DNA from: Variovorax boronicumulans
GTDB lineage: Bacteria; Pseudomonadota; Gammaproteobacteria; Burkholderiales; Burkholderiaceae_C
DNA: 64,000 nucleotides
Assembly (NCBI RefSeq): GCF_029892485.1
Contig: NZ_JARXVG010000018.1
Coordinates: 34,608-98,607 of the forward strand
Direction of reading: 5' to 3'
Numbering within the stretch: position 1 is the first letter of the stretch; every line of letters starts with the position of its first letter. The translations under genes were made by a program, and so were the position numbers. The notes below the pieces were generated by a model, which worked only from the letters and a program-made list of their open reading frames with translations, was not told the origin of the DNA and ran no database searches. This document shows positions 18,384-27,735 of this stretch, piece after piece.

Positions 18384-19418
18384 ATGACCCCTTCCCCCGC
18401 GGCGCCCGCCAACACCCATCCCTATGAGAGCCTCACGCCCGACGTGGTGCTCGACGCGCTCGCGACGCTCGGCCTGCACGGCGACGGCCGGCTCACCGGC
18501 CTGAACTCCTATGAAAACCGGGTCTACCAGGTGTTCCTGGAGGACCGCAGCGCCGTGGTGGTGAAGTTCTACCGCCCCGGACGCTGGAGCGAAGCCGAAA
18601 TCCTCGAAGAGCACGGCTTCTCGCTCGAACTGGCCGCTGCCGAAGTGCCCGCGGTGCCGCCACTGGTATTCGACGGCAAGACACTGCATCACCACGCGGG
18701 CTTCGCCTTCAGCGTGAGCCCGTACCGCGGCGGCCGCGCGCCCGAACTCGACAACTTCGAGGTGCTCGAATGGGTGGGCCGCTTTCTGGCACGCATTCAC
18801 ACCGTGGGCAGCGCCAAGCCCTTCGAGGCCCGCCCCGCGCTCGACCTGCAGACCTTCGGACTCGACTCGCGCGACTGGTTGCTGGAGAACGACAAGATTC
18901 CGCTCGACATGCAACGCGAATGGGAAAAGACCTGCAACGAGGCGCTGGACATGGTCCGCGCGACCGCCCTCGCGCTGCAGCCGCCGGCCTCCGATTTCAA
19001 GCCACGCAAGCTGCGCCTGCACGGCGACGTGCACCCCGGCAACATCCTGTGGACGCCGACCGATCGCCCCAACGGCGGCCCGCACTTCGTCGACCTGGAC
19101 GACGCGCGCACCGGCTTTGCCGTTCAAGACCTCTGGATGCTGCTCTCGGGCGACCGCGCCCAGCGCACCTCGCAGCTGTCGGGCCTGCTCGACGGCTACG
19201 AGCAATTCCGCGAATTCGACCGCCGCGAACTCTCGCTGATCGAGCCGCTGCGCACGCTGCGGCTCATTCATTACAGCGCCTGGCTCGCACGCCGCTGGGA
19301 AGACCCGATCTTCCCGATCAACTTCCCGTGGTTCGGCTCCAGCGACTACTGGAAGGGGCAGATCCTCGTGCTGGAAGACCAGTGCGAACAGATGGCGGAA
19401 GAGCCGCTCTACGCCTGA
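18384..19418 (+). CDS. srkA: Stress response serine/threonine kinase SrkA (YihE/RdoA)
   Basis: Cytoplasmic protein kinase of 344 residues with a choline-kinase-like fold. In E. coli SrkA counters stress-induced death and acts with the Cpx response. Motifs seen are NSYENRVYQV in the nucleotide loop, the lysine in VVVKFYRPGRW, the catalytic loop LRLHGDVHPGNIL, and the metal-binding FVDLDDA. Length is close to E. coli SrkA (328). The gene begins 35 nt after the DUF2855 gene. Its last 10 bases overlap the 3' end of the convergent LysR gene. Confidence 0.93.
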   Translation: MTPSPAAPANTHPYESLTPDVVLDALATLGLHGDGRLTGLNSYENRVYQVFLEDRSAVVVKFYRPGRWSEAEILEEHGFSLELAAAEVPAVPPLVFDGKTLHHHAGFAFSVSPYRGGRAPELDNFEVLEWVGRFLARIHTVGSAKPFEARPALDLQTFGLDSRDWLLENDKIPLDMQREWEKTCNEALDMVRATALALQPPASDFKPRKLRLHGDVHPGNILWTPTDRPNGGPHFVDLDDARTGFAVQDLWMLLSGDRAQRTSQLSGLLDGYEQFREFDRRELSLIEPLRTLRLIHYSAWLARRWEDPIFPINFPWFGSSDYWKGQILVLEDQCEQMAEEPLYA

Positions 19419-20296
19419 GCCGCGGTTTCCGCGACGCCCTGCAGCAACCGCTCGACCAGCACGTTGGGCGGGCCGTTGCGCCACACGCCATAAGCCTCCG
19501 ATTGCGCCACGGCCCTGTCGAGCGGCCGGAACACCGCGCCTCGCAGGGCCGAATTGCGCATTGCCTGCGGCACCAGCGCGACGCCCATGCCTTGCGACAC
19601 GAGCGACACGACGGCCAGCCAGTGACGCACTTCATGCCGCACCTCGGGCAGGAAGCCCGCATCGGCGCAGATCGACAGGATGCGCTCGTGGTAGTCGGGT
19701 GAGGCTTCGCGCGAGAACAGCACGAAAGGCTGGTCGCGCAGGTCGGCCGGGGCCAGCACCTTCTTGCGTGCCAGCGAGTGCCCTGCGGGCAGGCAGCACA
19801 CGAAGGGCTCCGACAGCAGCAGACGGTGACGCAGCTCGGGCGGCATGCGGCTCGTGTGAACGAAGCCGAGGTCGAGCCGGTCGTGCAGCAACTCGGCGAT
19901 CTGCACGCCCGAGTTGAGTTCGTTCAGCGTGACGCGCACCGCCGGGTGTTTCGCCTGGAACGCACGCAACGCGGGCGGCAACCCGCGATAGAGCATCGCG
20001 CCGACGAAGCCGATGCGCAGCCGGCCCGCCGAGCCGCTCGCCACATCGCGCGCTTCCGTCGCCGCTTCTTCCGCTTGCTGCAGCAGCCGCCGTGCCGAGA
20101 TGCGCAGCGCCTCGCCCGCATGCGTGAGCCGCACCTCCTTGCTGTTGCGCTCGAACAGCCGCACGCCCACCGATTCCTCAAGCTGCCGGATCGCGACCGA
20201 CAGCGGCGGCTGCGAGATCGACAGGCGCCGCGCCGCGCGACCGAAGTGCAGCTCTTCGGCCAGCACGGAGAAGTAGCGCAGGTGTCGCAGTTCCAT
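19409..20296 (-). CDS. LysR-family regulator divergent from acyl-CoA dehydrogenase operon
   Basis: Regulator of 295 residues with helix-turn-helix MELRHLRYFSVLAEELHFGRAARRLSIS and an effector-binding domain like the CatR/BenM group, which senses small carboxylates. The start at 20296 gives the conserved N-terminus; an upstream extension is not conserved in style. It likely controls the operon at 20388-24286 and itself through the inverted repeat at 20307-20332. The effector is presumably the acid imported or activated by that operon. Confidence 0.92.
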   Translation of the reverse strand: MELRHLRYFSVLAEELHFGRAARRLSISQPPLSVAIRQLEESVGVRLFERNSKEVRLTHAGEALRISARRLLQQAEEAATEARDVASGSAGRLRIGFVGAMLYRGLPPALRAFQAKHPAVRVTLNELNSGVQIAELLHDRLDLGFVHTSRMPPELRHRLLLSEPFVCCLPAGHSLARKKVLAPADLRDQPFVLFSREASPDYHERILSICADAGFLPEVRHEVRHWLAVVSLVSQGMGVALVPQAMRNSALRGAVFRPLDRAVAQSEAYGVWRNGPPNVLVERLLQGVAETAAQA

Positions 20297-20306
20297 GAAT
20301 AGGCAA

Positions 20307-20332
20307 ATCGAATCGAACAAGACCAATTCGAT
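20307..20332. promoter_or_regulatory. Inverted repeat, candidate LysR binding site
   Basis: ATCGAAT (20307-20313) and ATTCGAT (20326-20332) are perfect arms with a 12-nt spacer, 11 bases from the LysR start and 56 bases before the dehydrogenase start. The spacing and the T/A-rich ends suit a LysR dimer site. Confidence 0.5.
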
Positions 20333-20387
20333 ATTAGACACGGATCGTCGCGGCTTCAACAATGCGACGAACCAGGAGACAAGACAC

Positions 20388-22109
20388 ATGTCCGAGACCG
20401 CCGCTCACGCCGCGCCGCCAGCCGCGCACGCCCATCCCATTCCCGACCGTCACGGCCAGAACCTGTTCACCGTCGACAGCGAACTGCACGCCCTGCTCGC
20501 GCTCTACCTGCCCGAGGACCTGCGCGCCCACATGCAGCCGCACTTCGAGCGCCTGGGCGACCTCGCGGGAGGCCTGCTCGATGAACTCGCAGGCACCGCC
20601 GACCGCAACCCGCCCACGCTGAAGCAGCGGACGCGCACAGGCCTGGACGATCAGACGATCGTCAAGCACCCGGCCTACGTGGAGATGGAGCGCCTCGCGC
20701 TCAGCGAATTCGGCCTCGCCGCGATCTCGCACCGCGAGGAGACATTGGGCTGGAAGGGCAAGATGCCGCCACTGGTCAAGTACGTGCTGACCTACCTCTT
20801 CGTACAGGCCGAATTCGGCCTGTGCTGCCCGGTCTCGATGACCGATTCGCTCACGCGCACGCTCAAGAAATTCGGCAGCCCCGAGCTGGTCGCGCGCTTC
20901 CTGCCGCGCCTGACCTCGCTTGATTTCGACGAGCTCGCGCAAGGCGCGATGTTCATGACCGAGCAGGCCGCGGGCTCCGACATCGCGGCCACCGCGACGA
21001 TGGCGCGGCGCGAAGGCGACGGCAGCTGGCGCATCACCGGCGACAAGTGGTTCTGCTCCAACCCCGATGCCGACTTTGCGATGGTGCTCGCGCGCGCAGA
21101 AGACGGCGCAGCGGGAATGAAGGGCGTGTCGCTGTTCCTGCTGCCGCGCCGGCTCGAAGACGGCAGCCTCAACCACTACCGGATCATCCGCCTGAAGGAC
21201 AAGCTGGGCACGCGCTCGATGGCCAGCGGCGAGATCCGGCTCGAAGGCGCGGTCGCGTACTTGGTGGGCGAAGAAGGCCGCGGCTTCGTGCAGATGGCCG
21301 ACATGGTGAACAACTCGCGCCTGTCGAACGGCGTGCGCGCCGCGGGCCTCATGCGCCGCGCGGTGGCCGAGGCCGAATACATCGCGGCCGAGCGTCGCGC
21401 CTTCGGCCGCACGCTAGCCCAGATGCCGCTGATGCAGCGCCAACTCGACAAGCTGCGCGTTCCGGCCGAGCAAGCGCGCACGATGGTGTGCCAGACCGCG
21501 CTCGCGCTCGCGCGCTCCGACGCCGCAGAGCCCGATGCCTATGCGCTGCTGCGCATCCTCACGCCGCTCATCAAGTTCCGCGCCTGCCGCGATGCGCGCA
21601 AGGTGACGGGCGATGCGATGGAGGTGCGCGGAGGTTGTGGCTACATCGAGGAGTGGAGCGATCCGCGCCTCGTGCGCGATGCGCATCTGGGCTCGATCTG
21701 GGAAGGCACCAGCAACATCGTGGCGCTGGATGTGATCCGCGCGGTGAAGCGCGAAGGCTCGCTGCCGGTGCTGCGCGCGCACTGCGAAAAGCTGCTGGAC
21801 GATGCGACGCTCGCGCCTGCTTTCGCCAAGGCCTTGCGCGATGCGCTGGCACGCGCCGCAGCGCTGGCCGAGACCGCGGCACGCGAAGGCGGCGACGTGC
21901 TCGCGCGCCAGGCCGCCTCGGCGCTCTACCACTGCACGAGCAGCATCGCGATGGCCTGGGAGGCCTCTCGCTGCGGTTCATCCGCGCGCCTGCGCTGGGC
22001 GCAACTGGTGCTGCTGCACCGCGTGTTGCCGCGCGACCCGCTTGCGCCCGATGCGATGCCCGCGGACTGGAACACCACCGCGACGCGCGCCGCGGAAATC
22101 ACTGCCTGA
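20388..22109 (+). CDS. Acyl-CoA dehydrogenase (AidB-like architecture)
   Basis: FAD-dependent enzyme of 573 residues that introduces a double bond into an acyl-CoA. The FAD/substrate block FMTEQAAGSDIAATAT is near residue 190. The C-terminal GGCGYIEEWSDPRL...IWEGTSNIVALDV places the catalytic glutamate in WEGTSNI and resembles the long AidB-like class more than short fatty-acid enzymes. AGGAGA lies 7-8 nt before ATG 20388. First gene of a three-gene operon with a Bug receptor and a class III CoA-transferase. Together they suggest uptake, CoA activation and oxidation of one organic acid. Confidence 0.9.
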   Translation: MSETAAHAAPPAAHAHPIPDRHGQNLFTVDSELHALLALYLPEDLRAHMQPHFERLGDLAGGLLDELAGTADRNPPTLKQRTRTGLDDQTIVKHPAYVEMERLALSEFGLAAISHREETLGWKGKMPPLVKYVLTYLFVQAEFGLCCPVSMTDSLTRTLKKFGSPELVARFLPRLTSLDFDELAQGAMFMTEQAAGSDIAATATMARREGDGSWRITGDKWFCSNPDADFAMVLARAEDGAAGMKGVSLFLLPRRLEDGSLNHYRIIRLKDKLGTRSMASGEIRLEGAVAYLVGEEGRGFVQMADMVNNSRLSNGVRAAGLMRRAVAEAEYIAAERRAFGRTLAQMPLMQRQLDKLRVPAEQARTMVCQTALALARSDAAEPDAYALLRILTPLIKFRACRDARKVTGDAMEVRGGCGYIEEWSDPRLVRDAHLGSIWEGTSNIVALDVIRAVKREGSLPVLRAHCEKLLDDATLAPAFAKALRDALARAAALAETAAREGGDVLARQAASALYHCTSSIAMAWEASRCGSSARLRWAQLVLLHRVLPRDPLAPDAMPADWNTTATRAAEITA

Positions 22110-22134
22110 TTCATAGAAAAACGGAGACATCCTC

Positions 22135-23121
22135 TTGCGACACCTCACCCATCTCTTCGCCGCAGTCACCGCCTGCGCCGCATTGCTGAGCGCAGCACCC
22201 GCTGCGCAAGCCCAAGGCCCCTTCCCTTCCAAGCCCTTGACGCTGGTCGTGCCCTTCCCACCGGGTGGCCCGACCGACGCGATGGCGCGCACGCTCGCTG
22301 CCGAGATGAAAGACCGCCTCGGCCAGCCCATGATCGTGGAGAACCGCGCGGGCGCCGGCGGCAACATCGGCGCGGAATACGTGGCGCGCGCCGAGGCCGA
22401 TGGCCACACGCTGCTGTTCGGCACCTCGGGCCCGCTCGCCATCAATGCGAGCCTCTACCGCAAGATCAACTACGACCCGGTGAAGAGCTACGCGCCGGTG
22501 ATCCAGGTCGGCTACCTGCCGAACATCCTGGTGGTGAACCCCGCACTGCCGGTGAAGACCGTGCCCGAACTCGTCGCCTACGCCAAGGCCAACCCCGGCA
22601 AGTTGAGCTATGCGTCGTCGGGCAATGGCGCCTCGTCGCACCTGGCGGGCGTGCTGTTCAACTCGGTGGCCGGTACGGACCTGCAGCACATCCCCTACAA
22701 GGGCACGGGCCCGGCGCTCAACGACCTGCTCGGCAACCAGGTCAGCATGACCTTCACCGACATCCTCACCGCGCTGCCCTACGTCAAGGCCGGCAAGCTG
22801 CGCGCGCTGGGCGTGGCGACGGTTGCGCGCTCGCAGGCACTGCCCGAGGTGCCTACGATTTCGGAGCAGGGCTACAAGGGCTATGACGTGAGCGTGTTCT
22901 TCGGCATCGTCGCGCCGGCCGGCACGCCCGCGGAACGCGTCGCCAAGCTCAACCATGCATTCGCGGAAGTGCTGAACTCGCCCAAGGTCAAGCAGATGTT
23001 CGCCGCCCAAGGGCTGGAAGCCTCGGCCGATACCTCGCCGCAGAAGCTCGGCCAGTTCATCGTGAGCGAATCGGCCAAGTGGAAGGACGTCGTGAAGAAG
23101 TCCGGCGCGCAGCTCGATTGA
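22135..23121 (+). CDS. Tripartite tricarboxylate transporter (Bug) receptor
   Basis: Periplasmic receptor of 328 residues with a Sec signal peptide ending AQAQ near residue 27. Family hallmarks are PLTLVVPFPPGGPTDAMAR, MIVENRAGAGGNIGAEYVA and IPYKGTGPALNDLLGNQVSM. It starts at TTG 22135: GGAGA lies 7 nt before it and there is no in-frame ATG that keeps the signal peptide. Its place between the dehydrogenase and CoA-transferase genes implies that it captures the acid degraded by these enzymes. No TctAB genes are near. Confidence 0.9.
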   Translation: MRHLTHLFAAVTACAALLSAAPAAQAQGPFPSKPLTLVVPFPPGGPTDAMARTLAAEMKDRLGQPMIVENRAGAGGNIGAEYVARAEADGHTLLFGTSGPLAINASLYRKINYDPVKSYAPVIQVGYLPNILVVNPALPVKTVPELVAYAKANPGKLSYASSGNGASSHLAGVLFNSVAGTDLQHIPYKGTGPALNDLLGNQVSMTFTDILTALPYVKAGKLRALGVATVARSQALPEVPTISEQGYKGYDVSVFFGIVAPAGTPAERVAKLNHAFAEVLNSPKVKQMFAAQGLEASADTSPQKLGQFIVSESAKWKDVVKKSGAQLD

Positions 23122-23143
23122 TGGCCACGCACGGAGTACTCGC

Positions 23144-24286
23144 ATGACATCGACCCAAGGCGCCCTCGCGGGCATCCGCGTTCTCGACATCTCGCGCATC
23201 CTCGGCGGCCCGTACTGCGGCCAGATCCTCGGCGACCACGGTGCCGACGTGCTCAAGGTCGAGCCGCCGCAGGGCGACGACACGCGCACCTGGGGCCCGC
23301 CGTTCAAGGAAGGCGTGGCCTCGTACTACCACGGGCTCAACCGCAACAAGCGCGTGCAGCACCTGGACTTCTCGACCGAAGAAGGCCGCGAGGCGCTGCT
23401 CGCGCTGGTGGCCGAGGCCGACGTGCTGATCGAGAACTTCAAGACCGGCACGATGGAGCGCTGGGGCATCGGCTACGAGGCGCTGTCGCAGCGCTTTCCG
23501 CGCCTGGTGTGGTGCCGCGTCTCGGGCTTCGGCGCCGACGGTCCGCTGGGCGCACTGCCCGGCTACGACGCGGCGGTACAGGCCATGACCGGCATCATGA
23601 GCATCAACGGCGAGGCCGACGGCGGACCGCTGCGCGTGGGCCTTCCGGTGGTCGACATGGTGACGGGGCTGAACGCGGTGATCGGCGTGCTGCTCGCGCT
23701 GCAGGAACGCCAGCGCAGCGGGCGCGGGCAGTTCGTGGAAGCGGCGCTGTACGACAGCGGCCTCTCGCTGCTGCATCCACACGCAGCCAACTGGTTCATG
23801 GACGGCACGGCGCCGCGGCGCACGGGCAACGCACATTCCAACATCTACCCCTACGACGCGCTCGCCACAGGCACCGACCCCGTGTTCGTGGCGGTGGGCA
23901 ACGACCGGCAGTTCGCGAGCCTGTGCCGCTGCATCGGCCTGCCCGAGCTCGCGGACGATCCGCTCTACCGCACGGCCGGCGCGCGCTCGGTGCACCGCGA
24001 CGGGCTCAAGCAGCGGCTCGAAGCGGCGATGGCGGCTTTCGACGGACGCACGCTGGTCGATCAGTTGATGGCCGCCGGTGTGCCCGCAGCGCCGGTGCTG
24101 CCGGTGGCCGATGCACTGCAGCATCCGCACACGCTGCACCGCGAGATGGTGGTGGAGATGCCCGGCGGCTACCGCGGCATCGGCGCCCCGGTCAAGCTGA
24201 GCCGTACGCCGGCGAGCTATCGCCACGCGCCGCTGACGCCAGGCGACGCGTTCCTGTCCGCTGAAGACGGTTCAGCGCAGCACTGA
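23144..24286 (+). CDS. Class III CoA-transferase (CaiB/BaiF family)
   Basis: CoA-transferase of 380 residues that moves CoA between carboxylic acids through an enzyme-linked anhydride. The catalytic aspartate is D171 in GLPVVDMVTG, matching the D169 position of formyl-CoA transferase. The N-terminal LAGIRVLDISRILGGPYCGQILGDHGADVLKVE is typical. GGAG lies 7 nt before ATG 23144. Last gene of the operon; its 3' end overlaps that of convergent ugd by 15 bases. Likely role: activating the acid captured by the preceding receptor. Confidence 0.92.
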   Translation: MTSTQGALAGIRVLDISRILGGPYCGQILGDHGADVLKVEPPQGDDTRTWGPPFKEGVASYYHGLNRNKRVQHLDFSTEEGREALLALVAEADVLIENFKTGTMERWGIGYEALSQRFPRLVWCRVSGFGADGPLGALPGYDAAVQAMTGIMSINGEADGGPLRVGLPVVDMVTGLNAVIGVLLALQERQRSGRGQFVEAALYDSGLSLLHPHAANWFMDGTAPRRTGNAHSNIYPYDALATGTDPVFVAVGNDRQFASLCRCIGLPELADDPLYRTAGARSVHRDGLKQRLEAAMAAFDGRTLVDQLMAAGVPAAPVLPVADALQHPHTLHREMVVEMPGGYRGIGAPVKLSRTPASYRHAPLTPGDAFLSAEDGSAQH

Positions 24287-25612
24287 ACGCCCGCGGCCGA
24301 TGCCGTAGTACGCGATGCCGGCGGCTTCGACTTCCACAGCGTCGTAGATGTTGCGGCCGTCGAAGATCGCGGGCGTCTTGAGCGTGCCTGCGATGCGCGT
24401 GAAATCGGGGCGGCGGAACACCGGCCATTCGGTCACGAGCGCCAGCACGTCGGCGCCCTGCAGCGCACCCTCCGGCGTATCGCACCACCGCACATCGGAG
24501 CGCTCGCCGACGATGGCGCGCGCATTCGGCATCGCTGCCGGGTCGTGCACCTGCACGCGCGCACCGGCCGCCCACAGCCGCTCCAGCAGCACCAGGCTCG
24601 GCGCATCGCGCATGTCGTCGGTGTCGGGCTTGAAGGCCAGGCCCCAGAGGGCGATGGTCTTGTTCGCGATGTTGCCTTCGAAATGGTGCGTCATCAGGTC
24701 GAAGAGGCGCCCCTTCTGTTCATGGTTCGCAGCCTCGACGGCCGGAAGGATGCGCAGCGCCAGCCCCTCGCGATCGGCCGCATGCCGCAGCGCCCGCACA
24801 TCCTTCGCGAGGCACGAACCGCCATAGCCCGCGCCGGCCTGCAGGAAATCGGGGCCGATGCGCGGGTCCGAGCCGATGCCGCGCCGCACCATCTCGATGT
24901 CGGCGCCCGCATGTTCGGCCACGCGCGCCATCTCGTTCATGAAGCTGATGCGGGTCGCGAGCATCGCGTTGGCGGCGTACTTGGTGAGTTCGGCGGAGCG
25001 GTGGTCCATCACCAGCAGTTGCTTCGCGGGGTCTTGCATGAAAGGTTCATAGAGCCGCGTGAGCAGGTCGATCGCCTTGGTGTCGGTAGCACCGATCACT
25101 ACGCGGTCGGGCTGCCGGCAATCGCGCACCGCCGAGCCTTCACGCAGGAACTCGGGGTTCACGGCCACCGCGATCCGATGTGCAGCATCGCGCTGCGAAA
25201 GCTCCGCATGCAGCACGGCCTCGACCTGCTCCGCGGTGCCCACCGGCGCGGTGGACTTGCAGACGACCACGGCATCGCGGTCGCGGTGCTGCCCGATGCT
25301 GCGGGCCACGGCCATCACATGACGCAGGTCGACATCGCCTTGTGCATCGGCCGGCGTGTTGACTACGATGAAGAGAACTTCTCCATGCTGGCTCGCCAGG
25401 CGCTCGTCCCCGGTGAACTTCAGCGTTCCCGCGGCAAGGCCCGCTTCCACCAGCGCCTCCAGCTCCGGCTCATGCAGCGGCATCCGGCCCTGCTGCAACC
25501 CTTCTATGCGGCCTGCATCGGCGTCCGCGCACAGCACCTCGTGCCCGGCCTCGGCCAGGCAGGCGGCGAAGGCCAGGCCCACATAGCCGGCACCGAAGAT
25601 GCTCACCTTCAT
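24272..25612 (-). CDS. ugd: UDP-glucose 6-dehydrogenase
   Basis: NAD-dependent enzyme of 446 residues that oxidises UDP-glucose to UDP-glucuronate, the precursor of acidic polysaccharides and of glucuronyl or pentosyl groups. N-terminal FGAGYVGLAFAACLAEAGH binds NAD. The catalytic cysteine is C267 in GAGYGGSCLAKD, where most members read GGSCFPKD. The C-terminal UDP-binding domain includes GLAFKPDTDDMRDAPS. A GGAAGGGG ribosome site precedes ATG 25612. It is divergent from a glycosyltransferase operon that could use its product. Confidence 0.94.
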   Translation of the reverse strand: MKVSIFGAGYVGLAFAACLAEAGHEVLCADADAGRIEGLQQGRMPLHEPELEALVEAGLAAGTLKFTGDERLASQHGEVLFIVVNTPADAQGDVDLRHVMAVARSIGQHRDRDAVVVCKSTAPVGTAEQVEAVLHAELSQRDAAHRIAVAVNPEFLREGSAVRDCRQPDRVVIGATDTKAIDLLTRLYEPFMQDPAKQLLVMDHRSAELTKYAANAMLATRISFMNEMARVAEHAGADIEMVRRGIGSDPRIGPDFLQAGAGYGGSCLAKDVRALRHAADREGLALRILPAVEAANHEQKGRLFDLMTHHFEGNIANKTIALWGLAFKPDTDDMRDAPSLVLLERLWAAGARVQVHDPAAMPNARAIVGERSDVRWCDTPEGALQGADVLALVTEWPVFRRPDFTRIAGTLKTPAIFDGRNIYDAVEVEAAGIAYYGIGRGRSVLR

Positions 25613-25708
25613 GCGCGCGCCCCTTCCCTAAGGCACTGGCCGCAGCGGCGGTTGTGAGATAAAAGCAGGATGCAAGCCTTCAAAACAATGTCCGGACAGG
25701 AAAATTCG

Positions 25709-26740
25709 ATGATGCCCGATCAAGTTGCCGCGCGTTGCGCGCTGGTCCTGGAGACCAACAACCTGCGCGGCGGAGCGGATGCCGAAGCCGCCGCAAGCAC
25801 CAGCCTGCAGCGCCTGACCGCCCTGCTGGCCAGGCAGAAGCTGCCGCTCACGGCACTGGCACAGGTGGTCATCACACACGACGGCCTGAGCCCTGCATCG
25901 TGCGAGGCCGTCGCGGCACTGGCGGGCCGCCCCGTCGATTTCGTGCGCATCGACACCACCACCGGCTACTACGACGCCAAGAACCTCGGCTTCGCGGCCA
26001 CCGATGCCGCGCGCTGCGACCACGTGGTGTTCGCCGATGCCGACTGCCTGCCCGACGACGACTGGCTGCTGCAGATGCTCACGCCCTTCACGCGCGGCGC
26101 CGATGCGCCCGCGGTGGTGGCCGGCCGCACGAGCTACGCGGCCAACATCGTGGGCACCGCGCTCACGACCATCGACTTCATGTACTTCCCCAACGCCGAC
26201 CACGCGGGCGCCACGAGCAACTTCTACGCGAACAACGTGGCCTTTCGCCGCGACGTGTTCGAGCAGCACAGCTACCAGGCGCTCGATGGCGTGTACCGCG
26301 CGCACTGCCAGGTGCTGGGCATGCGCCTGAAGGCGGCCAACGTCCCCATCCACTACGCGGCCGCGGCCCACACCGAACACCGCCTGCCCGACACGCGCGC
26401 CGAGGCGCTCAAGCTGCGCTGGATGCGCGGGCAGGACACCTATTCGCTCACGCCGCACCTCTTGCGCAGCTACGTTTCGGCACGCTGGCAGTGGCTTGCG
26501 AAGAGCGGGCCGATCGGGCCGCTGTGCGTGCTGTTCACGCGGCTGGGTTTCAGCGTGCGCGCGCTCAATCATCAAGATCTGCCTCCGCTGCGCGGCCTGC
26601 GCTGGCTCGCGGGCGTGGCGCTGATCGTGGGCTTCTCGGCCATCGACATGCTGGGCGCATTCGCACGCGGCATCGGCCTGCACACGACGGGCCGCACGAA
26701 TGCGGACGCCCAGGCGCTTTCCTACCATCGCCCGACATGA
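25709..26740 (+). CDS. Family 2 glycosyltransferase with C-terminal membrane segment
   Basis: Protein of 343 residues. The GT-A fold is marked by ALVLETNNLRGG at the N-terminus, DAKNLGFAATDAARCDHVVFADADCLPDDDW with the metal-binding D110-A-D112, and a HTEHRLPDTRAEALKLRWMRGQDT region holding the acceptor-side residues. A hydrophobic stretch near residues 300-325 probably anchors it in the inner membrane. ATG 25709, immediately followed by a second ATG, is preferred because AGGAAAA lies 7 nt before. ATGs at 25670 and 25688 are alternatives. First of four overlapping or closely spaced genes. Donor and acceptor unknown. Confidence 0.82.
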   Translation: MMPDQVAARCALVLETNNLRGGADAEAAASTSLQRLTALLARQKLPLTALAQVVITHDGLSPASCEAVAALAGRPVDFVRIDTTTGYYDAKNLGFAATDAARCDHVVFADADCLPDDDWLLQMLTPFTRGADAPAVVAGRTSYAANIVGTALTTIDFMYFPNADHAGATSNFYANNVAFRRDVFEQHSYQALDGVYRAHCQVLGMRLKAANVPIHYAAAAHTEHRLPDTRAEALKLRWMRGQDTYSLTPHLLRSYVSARWQWLAKSGPIGPLCVLFTRLGFSVRALNHQDLPPLRGLRWLAGVALIVGFSAIDMLGAFARGIGLHTTGRTNADAQALSYHRPT

Positions 26741-27735
26741 ACAAGAAAAACATCTTCAGCCTTCTCGTGCTGGCCGGCGCGTGCGCCACGGCCGGCGCCG
26801 CCGATTTCACAGGCCGCGGCGTCTTCAACTTCAAGTCCGACAGCGGCTGCCCCTTCTCCGCGCTCGCGGGCCCCGCCAACGAATGCAACCGCCTCGCGCT
26901 GGACGATGCCGACACGCGCGCCGCGCTCGACAGCGCCACGCACACCATCCGCTTTGCGAACCCGCGCGTCTACGGCGAGAAGACCATCGTGGGCGACGTG
27001 CTGCTGCAGGGCTCCGGCCAGTCGCGCAGCAGCGGCCAGCGCGTGCCGCTCACCTTCCATGCGCTCCTGAGCCGTTCGGGCAACGAGTGGTCGGTGAGCA
27101 GCCATGCGCATTCGCCTATCGGCGGCGAGTTCAGCGACATTCGCATCGATCCGTACCAGGTCGTGGTGATCGACGGCAGCACCGAGCGCGTGGTGTTCAC
27201 GCCGGCGCAGATCGGCGAAACCCTCTCCAAGCCATCGATTGCCGCGCGGCTCGCCAACGAGATCGTGCAGGTGCAGGACAACCGGACAAGCGGGGCCACC
27301 GATGCGGACATCACCGTCGGCCTGGGCTTGAGCCGTGCCTCCAAGTCGGTGGCGCGCGCACGTTTCCGCGCGCCTGCTGCCAAAGGCAGCGAGCTCTCCG
27401 AGGCGATGCGGCAAGGCAACTGGTCGCTCGAACTGCAGGCGCTGAGCGGGCAGATCCCGCGCCAGGTGGTGCAGCGCGACCTGTTCCTCTATGGACTCGA
27501 ATCGCAGTCTCTGCTGCAGCCGTTGATGCAGCGCGGTTTCCAGAAGAACGAGAAGCTGGTGCTCGGTGCCGCGGGTGGCAAGGGCTACGTGCGCTACGAC
27601 GGCCAGCAGCGCGAGTTCGCCGGTGCCGACGCATCGGCGCGTGCGTTCCTGCAGGACAGCTTCATCGGGCTCGTGCTCGGTTGGCAGCAGCAACAACAGC
27701 CGCAGCCCCCGCTGGCAAAGGCCAATGGACGCTGA
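26737..27735 (+). CDS. Secreted protein of unknown function in glycosyltransferase operon
   Basis: Protein of 332 residues with a signal peptide (NIFSLLVLAGACATAGAA, cleavage near residue 22). The mature part has one cysteine pair (SGCPFSALAGPANEC) near the N-terminus, a central beta-rich region and a glutamine/proline-rich tail (QQQQQPQPP). I recognise no family. Its ATG overlaps the stop of the glycosyltransferase by four bases and its own end overlaps the ferritin-like gene by eleven, so the three are translated together. An envelope role linked to the glycan product is inferred from position only. Confidence 0.75.
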   Translation: MNKKNIFSLLVLAGACATAGAADFTGRGVFNFKSDSGCPFSALAGPANECNRLALDDADTRAALDSATHTIRFANPRVYGEKTIVGDVLLQGSGQSRSSGQRVPLTFHALLSRSGNEWSVSSHAHSPIGGEFSDIRIDPYQVVVIDGSTERVVFTPAQIGETLSKPSIAARLANEIVQVQDNRTSGATDADITVGLGLSRASKSVARARFRAPAAKGSELSEAMRQGNWSLELQALSGQIPRQVVQRDLFLYGLESQSLLQPLMQRGFQKNEKLVLGAAGGKGYVRYDGQQREFAGADASARAFLQDSFIGLVLGWQQQQQPQPPLAKANGR

